Below are positions 1-13,600 of a stretch of 64,000 nucleotides of DNA, in pieces. The translations under genes were made by a program, and so were the position numbers. This DNA comes from Fratercula arctica (Eukaryota; Chordata; Aves; Charadriiformes; Alcidae). The stretch's first letter is position 1. Each line of letters begins with the position of its first letter. Below the pieces are notes generated by a model, which was not told the origin of the DNA, ran no database searches, and worked only from the letters and a program-made list of their open reading frames with translations. The stretch spans positions 134,563,889-134,627,888 of the forward strand of contig CANTUZ010000002.1 of assembly GCA_947846985.1 (NCBI GenBank), written 5' to 3'.

Positions 1-752
1 TCAAATTTTCTTACTCGTGAAGTCATAGTGATTTTTGCCAATGTGAAGATTTTTGCATTTAAGTTTCAGGAATTTACCTAAGACCACATCTTAGAGTGGA
101 AAATCAGTCATCATGTTCAGATCACTTTTCTGCAACTGTCATTCCAAGGACGCGTTAATTTCCCTAGCTAGTTCAAGTTAAAAAAAATAAATTTACTTTC
201 TGAAAAATAATGGACAGAGAAAAACATGTACACGGTTTCTGTATGTTCTGAAACTTAAATTGCCTAGAGCTGCCCTGATTTCAAGCTCATGAGTCATCTA
301 AGCTCAAGCTGTAGAAATTCCAGAGGGCATGTTGTTAAATAATGCATGAGTGATGTAATTTTACTGTGTATCTCATTAGCAAAATGCTGCAGGAAAGAAA
401 TAGGGAAAAGAACCTAAACCAATCCTGGTCCTATCTCCCTACTCCTTTTTTTTTTTAATTTTTTTTTATTTTTAGAATTGTTGCATCCAAAGTATTAATT
501 TATAAGTGATAGGATAACAAACCTATGTTAAATTACAGCATGACAATCTCTCCCTCAAGTGATAAGAAAAATTGTGAGAATCCTTTCTGCTTCAGGTCCT
601 ATACCCGAGTATGTTTTACATTTTATCCTTTGCCAGTGTGGGTGTGTATGTATGAATATGTGCATCCAGTTAATACAAAGTTATAAACGTATAGAGAGAC
701 TAGGAGAGATCTCTCTTGCAAGAAACTATATCATATGTTTTGTCGTCCCCGT

Positions 753-779
753 CCCCCCCCCCAAAAAAAAAAAAAAAAA
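753..779. repeat. C10-A17 homopolymer junction
   Basis: Ten C are followed directly by seventeen A. No element body with a matching poly(A) position is recognisable next to it, so it is best treated as simple-sequence DNA. Confidence 0.9.
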
Positions 780-3700
780 CAGGAAAAAAACTACCTCTTG
801 ATCTCAAAGTCATTAAAGCCTTTTTATTAGCTCTAGCACTCTATAATATTCGAGTAAGCAATCAGGTTATGCAAATAATAATCTTCTTTTATCTAGAGGT
901 ATGCATCTGTAATTAAGAATGTCAGTCACCTTATCCTGTAAACAGTCTGTTCTTAGTACACAAATACGGGATCTGGTGCAGATGTGTCTGTGTATGCCAG
1001 AGTGCCAATATATCATTTTTGCTGTATCTAAAGCCTGCAATTTCATGCTTAGCACTTGGCATTGTAACCATGGTTATCTCCAGTTAGCTGCAGAATACAG
1101 AGGCTTCAGCAGATGGGTTTTTTAGTTAGACCTATGGTAATCAAAACATAGAAGAAGACCAGAATTCTAAATACATATGAATAGAATATAGAATAGAATA
1201 TGAGAGATATAACAGGATTATTTACTACGTGATACATAAGTTTAGATTTTGTTGGAGGTGATTTTTCCATAATTTCTTTACAAGACAAGAGGACTGCTAA
1301 GTCATGCATAAGAGAAATGGACCTAATTTTCTGTGCATGTTTTCCCTATGCAAAGAGCAGAAGCCAGACGGCTGGTGTTTCTATAAGTGTAAGGTCAAAG
1401 TGATACGTGATCTGTAAGCATGCATACTTTCAAAGGACTGGCTACTTTGTTTTTAATTTTATCTTTAAAAAATCTAGCATGCTATGTCTAAATTTTTGGA
1501 AAGTAATAGAGGTTCACAGCTTTGATATGAGCCTAGAATTTTCTACATTTTTATAGGGCTCCATATGGCAGTGTTTGTTGAGCAGAAAGAATTTACAGCA
1601 GGATAAATGAAGCAGATGACCGGTGCATCTTTCAGGTTGAAATACATTATGAAGTTTTCTGAGGAGTGTGCATGATTGTGACTTTTTTCTTTCTAAACAC
1701 TGAGTGGTTTTATGCATGGTCTTAAAGTTTTTATTTCTCAAGAGCATAGAATTTTCTGTAAACTCAATGTCTTCTATGAAAAAAATGTAATATTATCAAT
1801 CCTTATCCTAGAATAATTTTCTCTTTAAATTGCAGAAGGATTGTACAGGCTTGAGTGGGCTAGGCATTTTCATTAGGAATCACCAGGTACTGTGCTGTAG
1901 ACAGCACGCAGTTGCCATGCAGCAGCTGGAGAATATTGGTTGTTGGGAACAGAAGAGAATCAAACTCTCCGAGCCTCCCAGGCAGCTCAGCTGAAGAAGA
2001 TTCTTTGTTCAGAGCATCCTTCCGAAGGAAAAATGGATTGTGCTCTTAAATGACAATATCTACTGTAAGGAAGAAAGCTGGGTTGAGCATTAGCTCAGCC
2101 TTTCAAACAAAAACATTTACTTCATATCTGTTATTTTTATTCATTTGTTGGGGCACTGACCTGGTAAATGGAGGTTACTCTGAAAATTGTACTTAATAAC
2201 TGCTGCTGTTATTCTCCATACTCTATACTGAATGAGCGTCCTGCTGTGACAGCGTACTCAGGCTTACTGAGACCCAGAGCCTGCTGTTAGAAACGTGTCC
2301 CCAGAGCCAAGAGTGAACTCCAGAAGCATTTGGGACCGCTGGCATCAGTCTGCCACTGAACTTGTGCAGAGAGATGGAGAGCGTGTGCTGCCTCCAAACA
2401 AATGAAGGCGCTTGTCAGCATTCAAAGCAGCTGGCGATGTAGCACTCATTTAATCGCCACAGGTCTGAGAAGGCAGCTTGCAGCATGGGGAAAGGCAAAC
2501 TAGGAGCTGCGGCACTGGAAGAGATGTGGAAAGGCATTAGAAGAGCTGGAGCTGACCCACTTGCAAGCATGCATGAAAAAAATCAATAAGTATTCACCTG
2601 AGGCCAAAGACAAAGAGTAGTTTTGGTGTCTGGAAGGGAAATGTGGCACTCAGTTAAAAGCCCGGCTTAAAGAAACCAAGCAGAGTAATTTTGCTGCTTC
2701 AGGATTTTTCTTAGGGCAGAATATTGAGGGAGAGAGTTTGAGCTTAATGCAGTGCCAGGAACAGCAAGTGGAGATGCCAGCTACAGAAGACAGGGAGACA
2801 GGTCCTGCCACATCTTGATTAAGTGCAAAACCCTGTCGGGAAAATGGGGAATTCTTTTCAGGTTTGAATATTTTCCTTTTAAATGTGTCCCATCTAGCAG
2901 GTCCGGCCCCACCGTGTATGTCTGGAGATGAGTCTGTTATTTGTGCTATGGTACGGAAGCTAAAGGCTGCCTTCATGTTGAACCCTTTCTGCTAAACAAA
3001 CTTACAAAAAGCTGGTCCCATCTTCAAAGAGCTTACAGACTGAAGGCAAAATATAACAGTAGATCTCACAAAATAAGGAAAGGACAACAAGGGGAAAGGG
3101 AAGGAGAAGTTTTCCATGTAGAGCACAAAGGAAATCTTCAGGATTCCACAAGGATAACATTTTCATCATTCATCAAGCCATTTGGACCTCCTCCATAAGG
3201 GTGCTGCTAACTATCTGCTTACCCTTAAAAAGTGCAAACTGTGATCTCTGTTCTATTCCATTTGAAACTTTAAATGATGTAGGATTTTCATTATAAAACT
3301 CAGTAGGTTTCAAAGTAAGCAATAAAATGACACATTCTATCTTGAGTCCAATGGTCAATATGTCCTGAAGCCAAACCCTCAAATTTTGGGTTAGGTTAAG
3401 GTAACTCTAGGTGAAACTTTATAGTGAACCAGGTCTGGACTGTACTTTTGTGTTCAAATATGGAAATCAGTTACGATTACCTTTTTCATGCAGACTGTCT
3501 GCAATGGCAATAAGGTGTTGACACTTTCAGATGAATTTTGCTTTGTATTTGTGGTTTTATCTGAACATAAAATTCAAAGCATAACTCAGAGTATGTAAGA
3601 TCAAATAAATCAAAAGCCAAAAGACTGCATGAATCCCCACGATATGAAATAACTGAGTTTTGCACAGATCTACTTACTATCTAAAAATAGTTTAGTCTCA

Positions 3701-4016
3701 TCTCTATTCAGAATCTCCTGTGATAGCAGACGGAGTGATAAAAAAACAAGATATACCTGAGAAGCTAAGTCAACGGCTTGAAAGGAAGGCAAGGAAAAAG
3801 AGAAACTGTAAGTGTGATGTGAACTTTGTCCCTCCTTCAAATGGCATTTAAGTGCAGTGACTGTGGTATTTTCTGTAAATGGATTATCATGCACATTCCT
3901 GTATATGTGCTGTATATGTGCCCTCGGCGAGTGATTGAGTTTGTATGTGCTATTCAGTAGCACATTTCTTCCTTTAAAAAAAGAGAACAAAAAAATTTAC
4001 GGAACTATGGTAGAAC

Positions 4017-4033
4017 AAAAAAAAAAAAAAAAA
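4017..4033. repeat. Poly(A) run, 17 nt
   Basis: Seventeen uninterrupted A on the + strand. No AATAAA signal is appropriately placed upstream, so a processed-pseudogene tail is not supported. Confidence 0.85.
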
Positions 4034-6020
4034 GAATGAAGGAGAAATGTTTACTAATTTTAATAATAGTAGCTCTCTTCCATAGCCAGTTCAGTACTGA
4101 CTGAAGCTGTTGCTATTTGAAATAGCTTAATTTCCCTGTGAATCTGAGGCAGCCACCATCAAATTATTCATTTTTTTCTCTGCTGGGTAATCCTTCAGCT
4201 GTTGTTATTCACACAGCAGCCTAAATTACATTTGTTGCCTTGCAAGCAAGTGAGAAGACGGGTCACCTGCCTGAAGGGGCTGCAGTCTGAATCCACCATG
4301 TGCCAAGAAAATAGGGGGACCAGATAGAAAAAAAGAGATGTCTTCAGTAGCCAAGTCCTTATGTCCAAATGCAAGAAATTCTTCCCTTTCTTCAAGCTGT
4401 TTTCTTTTGTCCCTTTTATTAGTTCTTTGAATACATTTCAGTTGTGTGAACAGTCCTTCATTCCTTTGTTTTCCCATTTTGCCCCAGATTTGACCGATAC
4501 TTGGGTGTTTTTTGAACTTCAAGCCAGCTGACTATTGTCATGCTTAAAGCTGGGCCATGTGTAAATATTTGCAAGGGTCAGGACCTTTTTTCAGACATTC
4601 ATCTTCTTCATTCTTCAGTTACAGCCAGTTGAACTGATTTCTCAATAATTGTTATAAAAAGTTTCTAATTCTTTCGATTTTGCACTATTGACTAATTCCT
4701 ACTTTTGTTTTGACTGGCTAGTAATCTATCCTGCTCTCTTTAGTTTACAAAGAACAATCTCTTCATTTATCATCATTTTGCTATGAATATACCCTACCTA
4801 CTGAAAATTTTAATAAGCATTATTAAGTTTGTTCCTCTGGACAGACTTTATGGTGTTTTTTTGTTTATTTGTTTTCTTTGATTATTAAATTATAAATAAA
4901 ATGTCACAAATCATACTCCAAATGAGGTATAAGCCAGACTTTTCTTTTATTTAATTTTGCCATCTGTTGTGTTTTCAATCTCTCCCACTTCTGTAACACC
5001 AGGGAATTTTTTTAGTGCTCTGTTACACTTTCAAGTAATCGATGGCTTTATTAACTAATCTGCAGTAATGGGGAAATCTCTGCCAGTCAACAAGCAGACT
5101 ATATTTTTATCTCTTGCACACAAAGTTCTGTACATTGCAACTGGACCTTACATTCACAATTACTAGTAAATGTAGAATGAGCAATTCCACATTCATTATC
5201 AGTCTGTCCATTCAGATGTAAAACATCTCAGGACTCAGGTCTTTACTTGCAATGCAACTAGTAAGATGCCTGATATTTTTCAGCATTCTAAGTAGCCATT
5301 AAAATGTGGAAAAATATCTATTGAAGATCATATGCAACTGTACAATCCATTGGGAAACACGCAAAACAGATTTCCATCCTTAGCTACATAGTCAGCTCAA
5401 ATTCATATATGCAGTGAGGCAGTGTAATGCGTGTGTTACGTTACAAACCACAAGAAGCTAAAGCCACAAAGCAATGTGACATATGCACAAAGTCATACAA
5501 TTTTACAATTTTACTATTTATATTGAATATTAGCCAAAGACATTTCTTGTGGAAAATCAGCAATCATAACTTAGGATTTGTGGTTTTATGACCAGCTGGA
5601 AAATTTGTTTCATGTAGCCAGACTTCTGGTTGCCCAGCAAATATCTTACACCTTGATCCTTATTGCTATGGTAATCCTTTTACTATAATATTAAATAAAT
5701 TAATTTTTTTTTTCATGCAATTATATTTCTATTAGATACTTTTGTGTATGTCTGAAGAATTCCTGACCGGCATTAACTAGGAAAGGCAGCACCAATGAAA
5801 CATTAAGGGCACATGAAGCACTGTTCACTGGCAGCCCAGAGATCCCGCAGGCGAGGGGCAGGCTGTGTTGAGCCAGGCAGCTTGTGGTTCTGTGCCACAG
5901 CACGGGAGCCTGCAGATCTTGGGACGATGTGGGGGGAAACACTACTGCACCGAGCGATATAGCGCTGCAGTTCAGTGGTGCTAAATGCAGCCAGCAGCTC
6001 TGGGTCCCAGAAAACATCTT

Positions 6021-6076
6021 ATTTTTTTTCTCTTTTCTTTTCTTTTCCCGCCCCCCCCCCCCCCCCCCCCTCCCCC
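6021..6076. repeat. Polypyrimidine tract with C20 run
   Basis: A TTTTC-type repeat runs into CCCG, then twenty C (6051-6070), one T and five more C. Nearly the whole 56 nt is pyrimidine on the + strand, and the only purine is the G at 6050. The complementary strand carries G20. Such tracts can form triplex, G-quadruplex or i-motif structures and are prone to length error in sequencing. Confidence 0.9.
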
Positions 6077-6079
6077 GGA

Positions 6080-7075
6080 AATGAAAGGCTGCATAATTTC
6101 AATCCCATTATAGCAGTTGATGTTTTTTTGGGTTCTCTTTGAAGTGAAAATTATCTGGAAAATGAAAGTTTATTGCAAAATGGAATTTTTTTTCCCCATC
6201 AGTTCTGCTTTACGTAATTCAGATTCTACTGAGTTGTCATCTGTTCTCAGTTATCTTCTTAAAACCATGCATCTTGGAGGGAGCTGGGCTGCTATACCAG
6301 TATTGTTGCATTGTTATTTTCCTTGGAAATCCTCACATGTCAGAGTCTGTACTTCTACCTGTAAACTTAAGAAGGTTGAGGACAAGTGAGTGGTCAATCT
6401 TACACAATCAGATAAAAGAGTAAGAGTCGGTATAGTGCTTTGTTATCTCTGTAAGAAAACAGCAAAGTCCTGACTCGACCAGCCAGCAATGGAATGTAAT
6501 TGGCTGGAGGATGAAAGCTGAGCTAACAGAGCTGAGCAGAGTCATCTTGTTTCCATAACTTAGAATGGTTAAAACACCTTAATTTTGATTTTTTGCTTCA
6601 TTTCTGGAAGCAGCAAAAGGGCAAGTGGATTCTGCAAGAGGTGAGAGCTGAGTAGATCTATTGCCTTTGTACAGAAAATGCAAAAGCTTGAAATCATGTT
6701 GCAGGTGGGCACTTTATGTATATAATCTTTTACTATATGGATTAACTAATATAGCTAATTATTGAATACCTTATACTGCAAACTATGTATAAAATTTTGA
6801 AGCGATGTGATACGTAGGCAAAGCCTTCAGACAATTTTAACTACTATTAGCTTGGATTAACTCCTATACCAGAGGATTAACCTCTGAACCTGTAAACAGG
6901 ATCTAATGAGGACAAGCCAATGTTAGATGAAAAATGTATTCTTATCTTATCTTATAGGTGGGGGACTAAGACAATGGAAAGTGACCATCACATCCTCCAG
7001 CCAGAATAGGTAAATCCTATTTCAGGGCTTGAGGATTGACTTTCTCCCTGGTGACCATCCTGACCTGTGATTAAT
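6080..7075. other. Gene-free sequence
   Basis: AT-rich single-copy sequence with no supportable coding or RNA feature. A short CTTAT repeat (three units) lies near 6940-6955. Confidence 0.6.
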
Positions 7076-7079
7076 CCCA

Positions 7080-7145
7080 GAGGTCAAGGGATTGATGGTC
7101 CTCGTAGGTCCCTTCCAACTCAGGATATTCTGATTATATGTGAGC
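7080..7145 (+). mobile_element. CR1 LINE, old 3' end fragment
   Basis: The + strand reads GATGGTCCTCGTAGGTCCC, then a 'CTTCCAACTC' motif and 'ATATTCTGATT', which is the 3' terminus of CR1 with its degraded ATTCTATG tail. It is the only CR1 piece in the window on the + strand. The 5' limit is unclear; similarity may begin as far back as about 7040. It is only the non-coding 3' tail, as is typical of heavily 5'-truncated CR1 copies, and its divergence suggests an old insertion. Confidence 0.65.
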
Positions 7146-7149
7146 AGTA

Positions 7150-7640
7150 GATGTTTGAAGCATTTAACTGGTAGGGAAATAATAAGGTTGACCGCTAACC
7201 TACTAAAGTGATCTGATATTTTTCTCAAGGTATTGAAAAACAAATGTAGCAAGCCCAGGAACTGATCTCCAATGTCTTTAGCCTCAGCATGGCTAGCATA
7301 AGACCATTTTTTTCCCTTTCTGAAACTTTTCTGCTGAATGGAAAAGTTGATAGTTCGTTGTTCTTTTTTCTGTGTCTCTACCAAATTGCACTGTTAATTA
7401 TTAGTCAAGGACTCCTATGCACTTGAGGTAGATATTTTTTTCAAAATAAGGGCATGTACTAAAAGGAAACATGGGGCAGCAGTGCCAGCACACCTTGAAC
7501 AAAACAAATGGTGCAAACTGAAATACTGAACAATTTATTTGCCTATTGCTGACAGCAGCAAGGGAAAACCTGGAAATATTTATTAGTAAATGAACCACTT
7601 TGATAGCTTTGGGAAACAAATTAACTCAAAGATTAATATG
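7150..7640. other. Gene-free sequence
   Basis: No supportable feature. A 120-codon minus-strand frame (7022-7384) overlaps the CR1 tail and has no recognisable domain. Confidence 0.55.
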
Positions 7641-7642
7641 TA

Positions 7643-7646
<4 letters not shown>

Positions 7647-7679
<33 letters not shown>
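7647..7679. repeat. Poly(T) run, 33 nt
   Basis: Thirty-three uninterrupted T on the + strand, the longest homopolymer in the window. Read on the minus strand it is an A33, which could be the tail of a retrocopy lying at 7680 and beyond. However, no AATAAA signal is found just upstream of it on that strand and the adjacent sequence is not recognisable. Confidence 0.9.
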
Positions 7680-7680
<1 letters not shown>

Positions 7681-10600
7681 TTGTGCTGGACATCGCAAGT
7701 GAATGTTATATGCACATCCCATTCATTTAAGTCCTCAGAGCCCTTTCTAAATGGTATAATCAATGCCATTAGGTACCATGTTATCACTAACTCTGATGCT
7801 AAGCTCTTACACATCAGAGCGACATACTATTAAATTATTTTCTAGTTAAAATATATTTTTGCCTATGGAGCTGTGTTGGATAATAGCAAGAGGTTTTCAG
7901 TTCTGCAGTAGTGAGTAAGTTCAGATATTGACATACAATCCATAGCAGAAAGACTGCACTGTTTAATTATGTTCATGTGGGGATGTAAATGCAAAAGGAT
8001 AAAGGCCCTATCTTAGTGTATCTATCTCCCCACAGGGAAGGAGACTGTACTGTTCTGCAGTAGATGCACACACACAGATGTATTACAGCTGTGCTCATAC
8101 GGAGGAAGGTAGTAGAATAAACATTTCAATAGAAAATCACATTCCTAACAGAAATAGTACTGGTACAGCCACTGCAGGTGTGCCAGACTCCACTGACAAC
8201 AGCTTTTTCCTCATTCCCATGAGAACAACAGTAATAATAGTGAAGTCCTTTGGAACTAATGTGGCATACGAGTGTAATTCTGAAGGACAACCACCTCACT
8301 GGCCAAAGATAATCTGCAACAAGGTGATCAGGGCAAACGGCTGTGTTAGCAGCAATGCCAGTAAATGCTGTGGATAGAAATGGATATATCTTCCCTGCTC
8401 CTGATTATTATGTCGCTCAGACATGTACTAACTTACAGTATCAACGGGCTATTTCGAAGGTTATCAAAACTTCATCATGAATATAAGTGTTCTACTGGAT
8501 CCATAATCTTTTCCAGAAGGCATATTTGTGAAGGCTTTTATGTTTTTAGCCATGCCCCATTGTGAAACTCCAGATAAATGTTCTAGATTATATGTACCCT
8601 ATTTTAGTGATGGGGAAAAGAATTAGGGAGAGAGAGACCTTCCATCATGCTTTTACCATTGCAGGTATTTTTATTTGTTACTTCTTATACTCTTTCTTTC
8701 AAAGGAAAAATCCCAGTCTTTTCAATCCTTCTTCAGAGGTTTCTTATATGTTTTTGTGCCCTTAACCATTACTGTCATTCCTCTCTGTGTCCACTTTTAT
8801 TCCACAATATTCCATCTTTTTGGACAGTATGCAGCAAGGTATTTCGGATCATACTGCAACTCTGAAACACCTACTGGCACTGTGACTTTGCCTGCAGTGT
8901 TTTCTGTTCTACTCCACTCGTCTGAGAATTCAGCTTTTTGAAATGTGATTTCCCATTAAATGGACATCTCTAGTGGGCTAGCAACCAACTCCACCATTTC
9001 CTAAACTGCTCCTGTTAGTACAAAATAGCAAGTGCAAAAGTAATTTAACTTTCCTCTCCAATTGTTGAGAGTGTCTATATCTCTAGAAATCACTATTCTG
9101 AGAAGACTCCTTGAACTTGAAAGGATAGCAGATAGGCTGGTTATGGCGATTGCATGTCATCGTCTAAAGTACAGTAGCCATAGACTGTACTTAGACTTAG
9201 AGCAATGAAGAGAGTACAAGTGATCTAAGACTCATTTCATCTAATTACATCTGCTGTAGGTAAAATGCTCCACCATGGTCAAAGAAAACCCTGCTAACAC
9301 ACACAGATCTCCTGAGGAAGGTGTTTAGGATTGACATGAGGTCAAATTACTGTTACTTCTATGTCTTCTGAAGGATCCTCTGAATTTACACTGAGAGATA
9401 GGAAATGACTCATAGTCTGTTGCTCGACTCTTTTGTATATTGTTCCTCAAATTACATCCTCAGAGAATAAATACCTGCAGAAATCTAACTCCAATTTCCC
9501 ATTTTTGTTTGAATGATGATTATTGGATGACACTGTTTAGAAATGCCATGGGAAAGTTCTAATTATTCTGTACGAGGCTCAGAAATTTCCCCACGTGTTT
9601 TCTTTGTGGTGTGCTTTGCTAAAAAGTGTGACGTATGTCAGCATACACGAAATGCTGCAATCTGACTAATTCAAAATTAAGCTAAATGAATCCTTCTCCC
9701 TGGATTAAGGAAGAGAGGTGGAAAACTCTAAATATTGAGACAAACTTGAGTTTGGTGACAACATTACTGAACTGCTATCTATACACGTTAAATTTTTTTG
9801 TGGACTATAGAATAAGCCTAAGCAATAATTATATTAGTTGTTTACCTTTTATATAGATACTTTTAACAGAGATGGAAATCCACAGAAGCCAGTCTGAAAG
9901 TTTCTAGCATATATCACTGGAATTTAGGTCACAACTTGAAAAAAAGACAGATATGCAAGAAGAAAAGGAAAGGATTCTCATTCACTAGCTTCTTCATTTG
10001 AAATTTCTGAAGTCACGGAGTTGTTCTACAGATGAAGTACAACGAGAATATGTCAAGTTCTTGAAAAAATCATCTGTTTCATACTTGTGCCAGAGCTGGA
10101 ACTGAAACTTGACTGAAAATGAAAGCACATTAATACATATCAGGGAACACAGTAGTTCTGTTTTACTAGTGGAGGTCATAATTACTGCATATACGAAGAG
10201 ATGTGGACACATCCCAAAGGACCTCTTCCCATCCCAGTGGTATTACCTCCCTGCAAGGACAGGATTAAGAGCTAGAGAAATAATTCTGAGCCAAAACTGG
10301 GTAAGTGTCCTTGCTGAACATTGACAGTTTTTCCAGTATCAGAGAGTAAAGATGGGTAAGATGAGACAATGTGACTTTTGCCCAACTGTAGCTCAGACAC
10401 AGCAGCACTCATGTTGCAGTTGATGAGGTGCAAAGCATCTTACCTGGTCTGACCAGAGATGACTCCGCTTAGGCTTTTTTTCTAAAGTGTATGTATCATA
10501 CTGGAAGGCAGAGTGGCGTGGTTCATAGAGGAACAAATTAAAAGTTGAAAGAAAAAGTACTTGGGGGTTGGAGTTTAGAAATAGATTTCAGTGGAGTTAG

Positions 10601-13600
10601 AAAATATTGAAGATCCAGGGATGTGGGCACTAGTGGTGGTGGGAAGACAGCTAAGGTAATTGTTGATGCCCTTCCAATGACAGCTGTTGAGTACAGGTAC
10701 TCCTTCCATGGGGGTCTGATTGCTGGGACTGAGAAGAGAGAGGGAGTTCCTGAAGAAGCTGGGAAGGAGACTGGGAGTCCTAAATCTAGTGCTGTAAAGT
10801 GGCAACATGACTTCCCTGGGCTCTAAAGGCAGTGGGAAAATGGCATCATAGCAAAACCATGGAGGTGGCAGCAGATTAAGGATAGCCCTTCAAGTGGAAG
10901 CAATTAAGGGAGGACTTATGAGAAGGTTTTTCAAAGTAATTTATGATCCGAGTGACCCAAGTTAGCAAAATCTGATTAAACTGCAAACCTGTCACTGGTA
11001 TTTCTCCCCGTGTATCCACAACATTTCTTTCTTATTTTTTTCCTTGCTGTCTCCTGCATGGTTTCAACTGCAGACACAGTTAAGGAAAATTGGAGAATAC
11101 GAATTCTTTTATGTGTTTAGACCTGTAAAAACATTTGCTTATGGCCATTGGCTTTTCAGTTTGTCTCTCTCTGTATATTTTTCCTCCCTCTCTTTATTAT
11201 CATTTCTCCCAGAAGGGTTGCCTTGTTGTGGTTGGTTTGTTTGGTTTTTTTTTCAGATTTTTACTGCTTTGCTGTGATCTTATAAAACTGATTGTTCTTT
11301 TTTTTTTTTTTTTTTTTTTTTTCCTTTCTTCTGTGTTGCTGTTCTGGCAATAATATATTTTTTCCTTATGTGAGGTGTGCATCAATGTTTCATATCTTTT
11401 TCCCTAGCATTACTCCTTCTTTGGTAAATGGGTTGTAAAAAAACCTATCATTTTCATTTCAGATGCCAGGACTGAGTTGACAAAGAAGACTTTCTGCATA
11501 CCCTGCTGCTCTGCCTGGAAGGTAAAGAGGAATAATCTTTTTGTACACAACGCGAAGCAGGTGATAGTCTTTTGCAACCAGAAGGATCTGAAAACTTTGT
11601 GAAAATAGTGCTGTTTAATACTTTCCCATGGCAAGGGTTAGCTCCTACATGTGCGTGCTGGTTGAATAATACATTTTCCTATTAAAGCAATATGCTTCAG
11701 AATGATTTTGTAGCTGATGAGAATGTAGGAAATGTACAGTTCACCACTGAATTTATTAGTGACACATGCCACAGTCCTAGCTGGGTGCTGCATATCACAA
11801 AATACAGAGGGGCACGCATAGTCTGTTCGAAGGCTGTTTATTTCTAAGATGCAGACATTTAAAAGAGCAGTAAAGGGCATATTATTATGCAGACTTTCAG
11901 GCATATTAAGCCTATTTGGAGAAATATGATACAGATATATTGCTGGCAACGCACAAAGAGGCTATAGGCATGCTGTGTGCTAGACAATGTGGATTTTACA
12001 ATATGGAAATAAAAATTGATTCCATGAATGCTTAGCAGTAATATATGCAGTCTAGCACGAAGGCTTCCTAAGTTGAATTAAAAAAATGCAGAATTTATTG
12101 CAACCATTTTGGACTTTGGGAGTCAACATGACCTTGTCATTACTATACCTTCCTGATATCTGTCTGATAAGAAAATGCAACTTCTCTTTTAGTTCAGAAG
12201 CTGTTACTTATGACTATATTTCCTTCCTGACAAATAAAGCTGAAATGGAAGAAGAAACCTTTTACCTATGGGCATCTCCCTCTTATTAATTTCTGCTGGT
12301 TTTTGTCAGCATCAGAAAATATATTGTCAAAAATGACACCAAAAATAAATTCACTTGGAAGGTATTTAATTTCCCCCTGCCATACTGCTGACTTCGTGAG
12401 TGCTCTTTATCAATCAGAAGAGGAATCTAAATTCTTTATAAAGCAGAAGAAAACTCACCTGTTTTCTGAGGTTAAAAATACGTATTTTTTTAAAGCGTTT
12501 TCCTTGTTAGGCCTATATTCAAAATGATAGATATGGATAAATTAATTAAATAAATTCTCAACAAGCATAACTTTAAAAATATTGTCAAAAATGCATTGTT
12601 TCACATTTATGTACTGATTAGGCACTTCGGGTTTTTTTTCTCACTGACTTTGCCAATTTTTGCTGAAGTAAAACCCAGAGTAGGAATGTAATACTGACCG
12701 TGTAATTCCCCAAAACAAAATCATATGTGAGGTGAATGAAGGTGAGAGCTGCTCTTATATCACAAAAAAAAAATGAGATTGAGAGCTGGGCATGTAATGG
12801 AGACACACGCAGGAGAGCAAGAACTAAATGAACTAGGAAATCAAAAGACAGCATAGGCATCATGAGGGCTCTTCAGATTTCACGGTGACTCAGAAGTTGA
12901 AAGCCTCATAACCTACAAGCAGAGGAATGAAGAAGATTCCCCTCCCTCTTTTATTCTGCTACATAAACTCCTTGGATTACATAATTTAAAAAAAAACCCA
13001 ACACCTAAACCAAAGCCAATCGAACAAAAAAATCTGCCCAATGAAAACAAATACTACCTACTAAAGAACGAATAGAATAGAAGCAAGGGAAATCTTGAAC
13101 TGAGCATGAGAGGCACTGCCTCAAATTTGCTTCTTGGGATGTGGTTTGGATTATGCCCGGTTCCTGGAGCAGAATCCATCATGGACTTGGCTTTAAAGTG
13201 CCAGCCCAGCTCTGGAATGATTTCTGATGCTTTGAAATAGCTATCACAGCATATCATAAGCAAGGGTTTGTTGCTGGCAGAATCCACACTGGAAAAATAG
13301 ATGCTTTATAGCTTCTGCTGCTCCATAAAGAGAAGCATCTGAGTAGGGACATAATTAAACATTTGGCATCTCAAGCACTATGTGCAACGTTAATCTAAGC
13401 AGGTAAATCGGCTCAGCATGGATAACAGTGTATAGAGGGCATGCACGACAAGAATATACACACACACAGAAAACCCAGCAATAAAACACATCCTTTTGCA
13501 GGCACTCAATAATAGTCATCAAAATGGAATCTAGAAGGACATGTTGCTGATGCAAAAGGAAAGCAACCATAAAGTGCATGCACACCCCAGAAAAGCAACA

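Larger units (their letters stand above)
1..6015. other. Gene-free AT-rich sequence
   Basis: No exon-like frame, RNA gene or recognised transposon was seen on either strand. It holds T-rich runs near 449-475, the C10/A17 tract listed separately and an A17 run at 4017-4033. Short open frames here (none above 108 codons) have no family features and often overlap on both strands. The text around 3000-3070 faintly resembles an old amniote interspersed repeat, but I cannot name it. Confidence 0.6.

Noticed and set aside
1065..1076. Perfect 12-bp palindrome TAACCATGGTTA
   Set aside because: Short palindromes of this length are expected by chance in 64 kb. It does not fit an RFX site well and has no supporting context.
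3000..3070. Text 'CTTCAAAGAGCTTACAGACTG' region resembling a common ancient interspersed repeat
   Set aside because: The resemblance is short and I cannot name the family reliably, so it is not listed as an element.
8078..8941. Series of overlapping + strand frames of 66-99 codons, looked at as a possible decayed gene
   Set aside because: The frames are in different phases, contain no recognisable motif, and no consistent shift order restores a protein-like text.
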